64,000 nucleotides of DNA from contig CAZPAV010000004.1 of NCBI GenBank assembly GCA_964584755.1, positions 27,383 to 91,382 on the forward strand. The letters are read 5' to 3'. The stretch is from CAZPAV01 sp964584755. GTDB taxonomy: Bacteria; Actinomycetota; Acidimicrobiia; Spongiisociales; UBA5794. The notes beneath the pieces are model-generated. The model had not been told where the DNA came from, did not search any database, and worked only from the letters and a program-made list of their open reading frames with translations. The position numbers and the translations under genes were made by a program. Position 1 is the stretch's first letter; every line of letters begins with the position of its first letter. Positions 49,247-57,196 of this stretch are shown in pieces.

Positions 49247-50023
49247 ATGCCGACGACCGAGACCCAGGACGGGGCGACCATCCACTACGACGTGACGGGA
49301 TCGGGGCCGCCGGTGGTGCTCGTCCACGGCATCACCGAGTCGGCCCGCACCTGGGATCCCATCGTGGAACGGCTCGAAGGCGACCACCGGGTGGTCACCC
49401 TCGACCTGCGGGGCCACGGCGCCTCGCCACCGGCGGCCGCCTACGACCTCGGCGCGCTCGCCGGCGACGTGGCCGCCGCGGCGACCGCGGCGGGTGTGGA
49501 GCGTCCCCACGTCCTCGGCCACTCCCTCGGCGGCGCCGTCGTCTCGGCCCTGGCCGGCGCGTTCCCCGTCGCCTCCGTCGTCAACGTCGACCAGCCCCTC
49601 AAGCTCGACGACTTCCAGGAACAGCTCCAGGGCGCCGCACCCGCGCTGCGCGACCCGGACATGTTCCCCACCGTCATCGCCGCGCTCTTCGACGACCTCG
49701 CCGGGGACGCCCTCGACCCGGCGGAGCGGGCCCGGATCGAATCCCATCGCCGGGCCGACCAGGACGTCGTCCTCGGCATCTGGGAACCCGTCCTGCAGGC
49801 TCCCCGCGAGGAGCTGGCCGCCATGGTCGCCGCAGCCGCTGCCGCGGTGACCTGCCCCTACCTGTCGCTCCACGGCATCGACCCGGGCCCCGAGTACCAG
49901 GAGTGGCTGCGGTCGCTCATCCCCCACGTGGAGATCGAGGTGTGGCCGGGCCGGGGGCACTACCCCCACCTCGTGGAGCCGGATCGCTTCGTCGCCCGCC
50001 TCGAGGAGTTCTGGGCCGGGTAG
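49247..50023 (+). CDS. Alpha/beta hydrolase
   Basis: A 258-residue alpha/beta hydrolase: VVLVHGITESARTWD (oxyanion), VLGHSLGGAVV (nucleophile Ser), the acid in LSLHGIDPGPEY and His in GRGHYPHLVEP. The start ATG follows GGAGGAG. Possibly an esterase or haloalkane-dehalogenase-like enzyme; substrate unknown. Confidence 0.88.
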   Translation: MPTTETQDGATIHYDVTGSGPPVVLVHGITESARTWDPIVERLEGDHRVVTLDLRGHGASPPAAAYDLGALAGDVAAAATAAGVERPHVLGHSLGGAVVSALAGAFPVASVVNVDQPLKLDDFQEQLQGAAPALRDPDMFPTVIAALFDDLAGDALDPAERARIESHRRADQDVVLGIWEPVLQAPREELAAMVAAAAAAVTCPYLSLHGIDPGPEYQEWLRSLIPHVEIEVWPGRGHYPHLVEPDRFVARLEEFWAG

Positions 50024-50068
50024 CCGCCGGTGCCCGGCCGGCGTCGTCGCGTCCCGGGAACCCGAGCG

Positions 50069-51304
50069 GTGAGGCGGAGCGTCCCACCCGGCGTGAGACC
50101 ACTCCTCCTCGGGCTCGTCGTCGGCGCCGTGCTCCTCGCCGCCTGCGGCGAGGTGATCCCGGACGTCGGCGGGAACGACCCCGCCGGTTCTCCGGTCCCG
50201 GCGTCGACACGAACGACGATCGATGAGGCGTGCCGGCGCGTCGTCGGGGCCCTCCTCGACGGTGACACGGTGCGACTCGTCTCCTCCCTCGAGGACATCG
50301 ACGCCGCCCTGTCCACCGACGGGGACGCCACGGCCCTCCGGGAGGATCTGCGGGCCGCGGCCGACGCCCTGGGGGTCGACGAGGACCTCTCCCCGACCGA
50401 GGCCGAGCTCGCCGCGGCCGCCCCGTCGCTCGTCGCGCTCTCCGACGCCCTCCACGCCGCCGGCATGCCCGACTGCGCCGGCATCGGGGAGGTCGCAGCC
50501 GGGTACGTGGGGCCGGTACCGGTCGACGCGGAGGTGGTGGCGGCGACGCTGGCGGCGCACCGGGAGAGATGGGCGGCGCAGGGTCTCGACACCTACGCCT
50601 TCGAGCTCAACTACCACTCGGAGCCCGAAGCCGGCGTACGGCCCTGTGGCGTCGACGGATTGCTGCTCGTCCAGGTCGTCGCGGCGCGGCCCACCGCGGC
50701 GAGCGACCGACTCTCGGGGTGCCGTCTCGACCTCGACGTCCCCGGGAGCGTGCCGCTCACCGTGGAGGCCCTCTTCGACCTCGTCGCCGCCGCCGAGGGG
50801 GCGGACGTCCTGGAGGTGGTGTACGACCCGGCGCTGGGGTACCCGCGGTCCATCTTCGTCCAGGGCGAGGGCGGAGTCGTCGAGGCGACCGTCCGCTCCC
50901 TCACGCCGGGGATCGTCGCCTCGCCGAAGGCGGACGCCGTGCTCGCCGAGTTGGAGACCCGCCGGCAGACGTGGGCGGCGGCCGCGATCGACGACTACAC
51001 GATCACCGTTCGCATCGAGTGCTTCTGCCCCGAGGAGTACCGCGGTCCGTTCCGGGTCACCGTCACCGGCGGGGCCATCACCGCGGTGACCCGCAACGGG
51101 GTCGCGGTCGTCGCGCCCGTGGATCGGTCGCTGCTGACGGTCGAGGGGCTCTTCGCCACCATCGAGCGACACGCCGGCGCCGACGAGATCGACGTCACCT
51201 ACGCCCCGGCGGGGTACCCGATCGCGATCCGGATCGATCCGGACCGGATGACGATGGACGAGGAGCTCGGGGTGCAGGTCCTCGAGCTCGTCCCCGGGTC
51301 CTGA
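50069..51304 (+). CDS. Lipoprotein with two DUF6174-like domains
   Basis: About 411 residues. With GTG 50069 the protein has a compact lipoprotein signal: MRRSVPPGVRPLLLGL, hydrophobic core and lipobox LLAAC; GTG 50030 would add 13 residues. After a Pro/Ser/Thr-rich linker come an acidic helical segment and two repeats of a beta-rich domain, best seen in DDYTITVRIECFCPEEYRG (Cys pair) and the earlier DTYAFELNYHSEPEAGVR; both are followed by ALFDLVAAAEGADVLEVVYD-type and GLFATIERHAGADEIDVTYA-type helices with YPRSI/YPIAI. This matches DUF6174. Extracytoplasmic; function unknown. Confidence 0.75.
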   Translation: MRRSVPPGVRPLLLGLVVGAVLLAACGEVIPDVGGNDPAGSPVPASTRTTIDEACRRVVGALLDGDTVRLVSSLEDIDAALSTDGDATALREDLRAAADALGVDEDLSPTEAELAAAAPSLVALSDALHAAGMPDCAGIGEVAAGYVGPVPVDAEVVAATLAAHRERWAAQGLDTYAFELNYHSEPEAGVRPCGVDGLLLVQVVAARPTAASDRLSGCRLDLDVPGSVPLTVEALFDLVAAAEGADVLEVVYDPALGYPRSIFVQGEGGVVEATVRSLTPGIVASPKADAVLAELETRRQTWAAAAIDDYTITVRIECFCPEEYRGPFRVTVTGGAITAVTRNGVAVVAPVDRSLLTVEGLFATIERHAGADEIDVTYAPAGYPIAIRIDPDRMTMDEELGVQVLELVPGS

Positions 51305-51435
51305 CGTCGCCGGAGGGTGCCGCCGCGATCGCACCCTCTGCCGCCGGGACGGGTGCGGGGTTCGGCGTGGTCCGAGCCTCCGTGCCGGGGAGTCGTGAGT
51401 TCCTCCCCCGACCCGCCCGCGGTATCGTGACGCCG

Positions 51436-52944
51436 ATGGACGCCGACGCCCGCCTCCAGCGACTCACCCCCGGCATGCCGATCCCGTACGGCGGCGACCG
51501 CGTGACGTACGTCACCGAGGAGCTCGCCGCCGCCTTCACCCCCGGCGACGCCCTCATCGTCGTCCAGGAGACCGGGGAGCTCCTCCACGTGCCCGCCGCC
51601 GAGCGCGCCATCGCCACCGCCGCGGTCGACGCCGCCGTCGCCGCCTTCACCCGCATGGGGGCCGTCGGCGCCGACGCGATCTCCCGCTTCTACGAGCGGT
51701 TCGCCGCCGCCCTCGCCGACGACACCACCTTCGCCCCCATCGCCGCGGCGAACGCCGAGGACGTGCGCCGGGCCCGGGAGCGGGGCCGTTCCGTGACCCG
51801 ACTCGTCCTCTCCGAGAAGATGCGGGCCGACATGGTGGCCGGACTGCGCACCTGGCGGGACGCCCCCTCGGGTCGAGGCGACGTCGTGGAGACGATCGAG
51901 CACGACGGCTGGCGCGTCGAGCAGGTCCGCGACGGTCTCGGCGTCGTCGCCTTCGTCTTCGAGGGACGACCGAACGTCTTCGCCGATGCCACCGGAGTGC
52001 TCCGCAGCGGCAACACCGTCGTGTTCCGTATCGGCTCCGACGCCCTGGGAACGGCACGAGCCATCGTCGAGCACGCCCTCACTCCCTCGCTGCGCGCCGC
52101 CGGCCTCCCCGAGGGCGCCGCCTCCCTGGTGGACAGTCCCGCGCACGCCGCCGCCTGGGCGATGTTCTCCGACCCGCGGCTCGCCCTCGCCGTGGCCCGG
52201 GGCTCGGGGGCGGCGACGAGCCAGCTCGGCGCCGTCGCCCGGCAGGCGGGGAACGCGGTGAGTCTCCATGGCACCGGAGGGGCCTGGATCGTCGCCGACG
52301 CCGCCGCCTCCGCCGAGGCGTTCGCCGCCGCGGTGTACCACTCCCTCGATCGCAAGGTGTGCAACACCCTCAACACCTGCTGCATCGTCGCCGAACGCGC
52401 CGGCGACCTCGTTCCCGTGTTCCTCGACGCGCTCGAACGCGCCGCGGCCCGCCGGGGCACCCACCCCAAGCTCCACGTGCTCGAGGCGAGCGCCGAGACG
52501 GTCCCGGAGGCCTGGTTCCGGCAGGTCGTCCCCATCGATCGGGCCGACGGCGTCCACCAGGAGCCACGGGCGGAGCCCATCGCCCTCGAGCGACTCGGCG
52601 AGGAGTGGGAGTGGGAGGAGAGCCCCGAGGTCACCCTCGCCGTCGTCTCCTCTACCGAGGAGGCGGCGGCGCTGTTCAACCGGTACAGCCCCCGTTTCGT
52701 GGCCTCGCTCGTCTCCGAGGACGCCGCGGCGCAGCGGCGGTTCTTCGACCTCGTCGACGCGCCGTTCGTCGGCAACGGCTTCACCCGCTGGGTGGACGGG
52801 CAGTACGCCCTGGGGAGGCCGGAGCTGGGACTGTCGAACTGGCAGCACGGGCGCCTGTTCGGTAGAGGCGGGATCCTCTCGGGGGACGCGGTGTTCACCA
52901 TCCGCACCAGGGTCCACCAGGACGATCCCGACATCGGACGCTGA
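51436..52944 (+). CDS. ProA-like aldehyde dehydrogenase (glutamate-5-semialdehyde dehydrogenase family)
   Basis: A 502-residue ALDH-fold protein nearest to gamma-glutamyl phosphate reductase: FEGRPNVFADATGVLRSGNT (ProA-type cofactor strand), GTGGAWIVADA and the catalytic cysteine in RKVCNTLNTCCIVAE. It is about 80 residues longer than ProA, with an N-terminal extension, and no proB is adjacent. It may reduce an acyl phosphate or oxidise a semialdehyde other than the proline-pathway one. The neighbouring flavoprotein gene starts 22 bases downstream. Confidence 0.82.
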   Translation: MDADARLQRLTPGMPIPYGGDRVTYVTEELAAAFTPGDALIVVQETGELLHVPAAERAIATAAVDAAVAAFTRMGAVGADAISRFYERFAAALADDTTFAPIAAANAEDVRRARERGRSVTRLVLSEKMRADMVAGLRTWRDAPSGRGDVVETIEHDGWRVEQVRDGLGVVAFVFEGRPNVFADATGVLRSGNTVVFRIGSDALGTARAIVEHALTPSLRAAGLPEGAASLVDSPAHAAAWAMFSDPRLALAVARGSGAATSQLGAVARQAGNAVSLHGTGGAWIVADAAASAEAFAAAVYHSLDRKVCNTLNTCCIVAERAGDLVPVFLDALERAAARRGTHPKLHVLEASAETVPEAWFRQVVPIDRADGVHQEPRAEPIALERLGEEWEWEESPEVTLAVVSSTEEAAALFNRYSPRFVASLVSEDAAAQRRFFDLVDAPFVGNGFTRWVDGQYALGRPELGLSNWQHGRLFGRGGILSGDAVFTIRTRVHQDDPDIGR

Positions 52945-52966
52945 CGCGCAACGAGGAGGACCGGAC

Positions 52967-54316
52967 ATGGCGGAGCGGCTCGTCGTCATCGGCGCGGACG
53001 CGGCGGGAATGACCGCCGCCTCCCTCGCCCGGCGGAGGAATCGGGACCTCGAGGTCGTTGCCTACGAGCGGACGGCCCACGCCAGCTACGCCGCCTGCGG
53101 CGAGCCCTATCACGTCGCCGGTCTCGTCGATCCGCTCGAGCGGCTCGTCGCCCGAACTCCGGAGCAGTTCGCCCGGGCCGGGATCGCCCTCCGGCTCCGG
53201 CACGAGGTCACCGCCATCGACGTCGAACGGGGCGTCGTCACCGTCCGCGACCTCGAGGAGGGGCGCTCCTTCGACACCGGCTACGACCGGCTCCTCGTGA
53301 CGACCGGCGCCCGGGCGTTCGTGCCCCCCATCGAGGGTCGGGAGCTCCCGGGGGTCTTCACGCTCCGCACCCTCGACGACGCCGCGGCGCTACGGGCGAT
53401 CGCTGCCGGAGGTACCGGCCGGGCCGTCGTCGTCGGCGGCGGATACATCGGCCTCGAGATCGCCGAGGCGTTCTCTCTTCGGAGCTGGCAGGTCACCATC
53501 CTCGAGGGCACCGACTCGCTGCTGCCCCGCACCCTCGATCCCGACCTCGGGAACCGGGTCGCCGAGGCGGTGCGGGCCATGGGGATCGAGGTGCGCACCG
53601 GAGCCATGGTGACCCGGATCGGCGGGAAGGACGCGGCCCGGTCGGTGGGGTTCGGCGACGAGGAGATCCCCGCCGACGTCGTCGTCCTCGGGCTGGGGAG
53701 CCGGCCGGTGGTGGAGCCGGCGGCGGCGGCCGGGATTCCCCTGGGAGAGACGGGAGCGATCGCGGTGGACGACCACCAGCGAACGAAGGTGGACGGCGTC
53801 TGGGCGGCGGGGGACTGCGCCGAGACGCGGCACCGGGTGAGCGGCGCCGCGGTGAACTACCACCTGGGGACCGTCGCCAACAAGACCGGGCGCATCGCCG
53901 GGATCAACCTCGGCGGCGGCGACGCCGCGTTCCTCGGGGTGCTCGGCACCGCCATCACGAAGATCCACGACCTGGAGATCGCCAGCACCGGGCTGCGGGA
54001 GGGCGACGCCGTCGCCGCCGGGTTCTCCACCGTCTCCGCGACGGTCGAGGGGATGACCGCGGCGCACTACTGGCCGGGCGCTACCGCCATGACGGTGCGG
54101 GTGACCGCAGAGCGGGGAAGCGGCCGGCTCCTCGGAGCCCAGATCGTCGGCGGTCCCGGGGCCGGCAAGCGTATCGACACCTTCGCCACCGCCATCTGGG
54201 CGGGGATGCGGGCCGACGAGCTGGCCTGGGTCGACCTCGCCTACGCGCCCCCCTTCTCTCCGGTGTGGGATCTCGTGGCGATCGCCGCCCGCAAGGCGGC
54301 CCAGGCGGCGCGCTGA
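52967..54316 (+). CDS. FAD-dependent pyridine nucleotide-disulfide oxidoreductase (CoA-disulfide reductase-like)
   Basis: A 449-residue flavoprotein: FAD motif VVIGADAAGMTAAS, active-site Cys in SYAACGEPYHVAG (the S-x2-C-G-x-P-Y of CoADR/NOX), NAD motif AVVVGGGYIGLEIAE, the second FAD site VWAAGDCAETRHRV and a C-terminal dimerisation domain. CoADR-type enzymes use one Cys to reduce CoA disulfide, persulfides or O2. GAGGAGGA lies just upstream of ATG 52967. The CDGSH protein downstream could share a redox role. Confidence 0.9.
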   Translation: MAERLVVIGADAAGMTAASLARRRNRDLEVVAYERTAHASYAACGEPYHVAGLVDPLERLVARTPEQFARAGIALRLRHEVTAIDVERGVVTVRDLEEGRSFDTGYDRLLVTTGARAFVPPIEGRELPGVFTLRTLDDAAALRAIAAGGTGRAVVVGGGYIGLEIAEAFSLRSWQVTILEGTDSLLPRTLDPDLGNRVAEAVRAMGIEVRTGAMVTRIGGKDAARSVGFGDEEIPADVVVLGLGSRPVVEPAAAAGIPLGETGAIAVDDHQRTKVDGVWAAGDCAETRHRVSGAAVNYHLGTVANKTGRIAGINLGGGDAAFLGVLGTAITKIHDLEIASTGLREGDAVAAGFSTVSATVEGMTAAHYWPGATAMTVRVTAERGSGRLLGAQIVGGPGAGKRIDTFATAIWAGMRADELAWVDLAYAPPFSPVWDLVAIAARKAAQAAR

Positions 54317-54417
54317 GACGCGGGATCGACCCGGCGCGGCGGTCGTCGCACCCCGGGGCGCGCCATCCGGGATCGCTCGACCGGCGCCGTGGATCGGGGA
54401 ACCGGACGCGCGTAACA

Positions 54418-54436
54418 TGGTTGCACGATGCAATCA
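54418..54436. promoter_or_regulatory. Inverted repeat upstream of the CDGSH gene
   Basis: TTGCA-CGA-TGCAA (54421-54433) extends to 8-base arms with one mismatch (TGGTTGCA and TGCAATCA). It lies 15-33 bases before the GTG start, right where a promoter would be, and is AT-rich for this DNA. Probably an operator or a symmetric regulator site of unknown ligand. Confidence 0.5.
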
Positions 54437-54450
54437 CGAAGGAGGATGCG

Positions 54451-54648
54451 GTGAAGATCGTCGCCACCGAGAACGGGCCGGTCGTCGTTCCCACGGGTGG
54501 TTCCTACGTCGTCGACGGGGAGGAGAAGACGGGGAGCCGTGTCGCGCTGTGCCGCTGCGGCGCGTCGGACCGGAAGCCGTTCTGCTCCGGCGCGCACGCC
54601 AAGGTGGGGTTCACGGCGCCTGCCGCGGAGATCGAGCTGGAGGGCTGA
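54451..54648 (+). CDS. CDGSH-type iron-sulfur protein
   Basis: A 65-residue protein with one CDGSH motif, C-x-C-x8-C-x3-H: C34, C36, C45 and H49 in LCRCGASDRKPFCSGAH. The aspartate of CDGSH is serine here. These small 2Fe-2S proteins are redox or cluster-transfer proteins, mitoNEET-like. The GTG start at 54451 has AAGGAGG 5 bases upstream. It is convergent with the S9 peptidase gene. Confidence 0.93.
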   Translation: MKIVATENGPVVVPTGGSYVVDGEEKTGSRVALCRCGASDRKPFCSGAHAKVGFTAPAAEIELEG

Positions 54649-54672
54649 CCGGTCCTCGAGCGGATCGGCGTC

Positions 54673-56577
54673 TCAGCGGAGTGGCACCTCGGGCAGGTCG
54701 CCCGCCGGCGTGAAGCCGAGCACCAGGCCGTAGAAGGCCAGCTCGCTCTCCAGGCTGTGCACGATCGTCTCCGCGCGGCGAAACCCGTGCCCCTCGTTCT
54801 CGTAGGTGACGAGGGCGTGGGGGACGCCGCGCTCGGTGAGGGCGGCGGCGATCATCTCCGCCTGCTCGGGTGGCACCACGCGATCCTCCCGTCCCTGGAA
54901 GAGGATGACCGGGACGGTGATCCGATCCGCCGCATGGAGCGGGGAGCGTTCCCGGAGGACCGTGGGATCGGTGCCGGCGAGACGATCGACGTACCGGGAC
55001 TCGAACTTGTGGGTGTGGGCGGCGAGGAGGGCGACGTCGGCCACACCGAAGTACGAGGCGCCGGCCCGGAAGCGATCGCGAAAGGCGAGGGCCGCCAGGG
55101 CGGTGAAACCGCCGGCGCTTCCCCCGGTGACGACGAGACGCTCGGGGTCGACCCGGCCCGTCCCGGCCAGGTGGTCGGCGGCCGCCACCGCGTCGTCGAC
55201 GTCGACCACGCCCCAGCGGCCCTCCAGCCTGGCCCGGTAGGCGCGGCCGAACCCCGTCGACCCCCGGTAGTTCACCTCGACCAGGCCGAACCCCCGCGAC
55301 GTCCAGAAGAGACGGTCGACCGCCAGACGTGGCACCGCCGCCGAGGTGGGACCGCCGTGGATCCTCACGAGCAGGGGCGGGCGCTCCCCGTCGGGTGCGG
55401 CGAAGACCGGGTTCGTCGGCGGGTAGTAGATGCCGTGGGCAACCTCTCCGTCGGTGGTGGGGAAGGTGATGGGCTCGGGCCGGGGGTGATACGACGCCGG
55501 GACTGGTGGCGGATTCGTCGCCACCGTCGAGGCGGCGAGGCGAGCGACGTCGAGCTCGACGAGGGCGGCCGGTCGTGACGGGTGGTACCCGACGAACCAG
55601 GCGGTGCCTTCCCCGTCGGTGACGAGATCGCTCTGATACGAGAAGGGGAGCGCCAGCCGGTGGAGGTCCCCCAGGGGGGAGACGACCCCCAGCCCCCACC
55701 TGCCGTCCTCGACGAAGGAGGCGAGGATGCGCCCCTCCGAGAGGAACCCGAAGGACCTCGTCCCGAGCCTCCACAGCGGCTCGGCGAACTCGGCCGCCAT
55801 CTCGAGCACCGGGGTGACATCGCCGCCGTCGCACCGGTACAGGTTCCACCACCCGGTGCGGTCCGAGGCGAACACGAGGGTGCCGTCGGCGTCCCACACC
55901 GGCGACGCGACGGACTCGCCGACCCCTCCGGCGACGACCCGCCTCCGCAGGAGCCCGGATCCCCACGGGGCCACGACGAGGTCCGTGCCGTCCCACGGCA
56001 TGTTGGGGTGATCCCACTCCAGCCAGGCGAGGAAGGCCCCGTCCGGCGAGGACGTCGGAGCCGCGTAGAAATCGCGTCCGGTGGCCAGCACCTCGACGGG
56101 ACCGTCGCGGTCGAGGGGGACGGCGACGAGCTCGTTCACGGGCTCGCCGGAGGCGGCGTGGGTCTCCCGCACGCACACCACCCACCCGCCGCGGATGATC
56201 GGCTCGGCGTAGCGGAGACCCGCCGGTCGGTCGGGCGGCGGCGTGAGGGGACGGGTCGTGCCGTCGGGGTCACGCCGGTACAGGCGGTGGTCCTGCCGGT
56301 CCGAGTAGACGATCGTGCCGGCGGCCACCGCGTACGCCCGGCCCCCATACTCGTGCACGGTGGTGCGCACGTCGACCGGCGGTGGCGTCACGTCACCGGT
56401 GACGCCGTCGCCGCCGCGGCGGACGAGCACCTGGCGGCCCCCCTCCGCGGGGCGCCGCTCCACCCAGTAGAGGTCGTCCCCGTCGCGGGCGATCTGCTCG
56501 AAGGCGACGGCGCCGGCCGCGACATCGGCGGCGGAGACGGGGGACTCCCAGGAGCCGTACGGTGCGATGCGGGCCAT
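54673..56577 (-). CDS. S9 family peptidase (prolyl oligopeptidase / acylaminoacyl-peptidase type)
   Basis: A 634-residue S9C-like peptidase: N-terminal beta-propeller with repeated S-P-D and W-type blades (TSSPDGAFLAWLEWDHPNMP), and a C-terminal alpha/beta domain with the nucleophile VTGGSAGGFTALA, acid in FQGREDRVVPP and catalytic His in ENEGHGFRRAET. ATG 56577 starts with MARIAPYGSWESP, typical of the family. It may degrade small peptides in the cytoplasm. Confidence 0.92.
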   Translation of the reverse strand: MARIAPYGSWESPVSAADVAAGAVAFEQIARDGDDLYWVERRPAEGGRQVLVRRGGDGVTGDVTPPPVDVRTTVHEYGGRAYAVAAGTIVYSDRQDHRLYRRDPDGTTRPLTPPPDRPAGLRYAEPIIRGGWVVCVRETHAASGEPVNELVAVPLDRDGPVEVLATGRDFYAAPTSSPDGAFLAWLEWDHPNMPWDGTDLVVAPWGSGLLRRRVVAGGVGESVASPVWDADGTLVFASDRTGWWNLYRCDGGDVTPVLEMAAEFAEPLWRLGTRSFGFLSEGRILASFVEDGRWGLGVVSPLGDLHRLALPFSYQSDLVTDGEGTAWFVGYHPSRPAALVELDVARLAASTVATNPPPVPASYHPRPEPITFPTTDGEVAHGIYYPPTNPVFAAPDGERPPLLVRIHGGPTSAAVPRLAVDRLFWTSRGFGLVEVNYRGSTGFGRAYRARLEGRWGVVDVDDAVAAADHLAGTGRVDPERLVVTGGSAGGFTALAALAFRDRFRAGASYFGVADVALLAAHTHKFESRYVDRLAGTDPTVLRERSPLHAADRITVPVILFQGREDRVVPPEQAEMIAAALTERGVPHALVTYENEGHGFRRAETIVHSLESELAFYGLVLGFTPAGDLPEVPLR

Positions 56578-56636
56578 GGAAGGGAAGGGTACGGCGTGGC
56601 TCCCGCCGGTGCGGTGTGAGCCGGCGCCTCCGGATG

Positions 56637-57140
56637 CTACGCCGGCAGGTAGCCGGTCTCCCCGTCGACCCACTCACGGGCCAGGTCGGCGTGACCGGCA
56701 TGGCGGGCCGTCTCCTCGATCATGTGGGCGACGATCCAACGCAGCGAGAAACGCTCGCCGTGGCGGGTGCGCACCGACAGGTCGTCCAATTCGGCGTCGG
56801 CGACGATGGCCCGCGAGCGCGCCACGGCCTCGGTGTAGCGCGCGATCACGCCGGGGACGGTGTCGTCGTCCTCGATGCGGAAGTCGGCGTCCGGATCCCC
56901 CTCGCTCCAGGGATAGGTGACGTCGCTGCCGGCGAAGACGTCGTCGAACCACCAGCGCTCCACGTACGCCAGGTGCTTGACGAGGCCGAGCAGGCTGGTC
57001 CCGGACGGCACCACCGGCCGACGGGCCTCCTCCCGGGTCAACCCGGCGAGCTTCCACACCACGACCGCCCGGTTGTTGTCGAGCATCGCCGTCAGCGTCG
57101 CCTTCTCGGGACCGCGCGTCGGGACCGGTCGTGCCGTCAT
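56637..57140 (-). CDS. DinB superfamily protein (DUF664; mycothiol-dependent enzyme-like)
   Basis: A 167-residue four-helix bundle: LGLVKHLAYVERWWF (first His), the middle WSEGDPDADFRIEDDD region, and HMIEETARHAGHADLAREW (two more metal His). This three-His site is that of DinB/DUF664 proteins, many of which are mycothiol S-transferases in actinomycetes. This fits the proposed phylum. Start ATG 57140. Confidence 0.92.
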   Translation of the reverse strand: MTARPVPTRGPEKATLTAMLDNNRAVVVWKLAGLTREEARRPVVPSGTSLLGLVKHLAYVERWWFDDVFAGSDVTYPWSEGDPDADFRIEDDDTVPGVIARYTEAVARSRAIVADAELDDLSVRTRHGERFSLRWIVAHMIEETARHAGHADLAREWVDGETGYLPA

Positions 57141-57196
57141 CGTCCCGAACCTAGCGCCCGGACGGGCCCGGTGTCGGATCGGGAGCCCCCGGGCGA

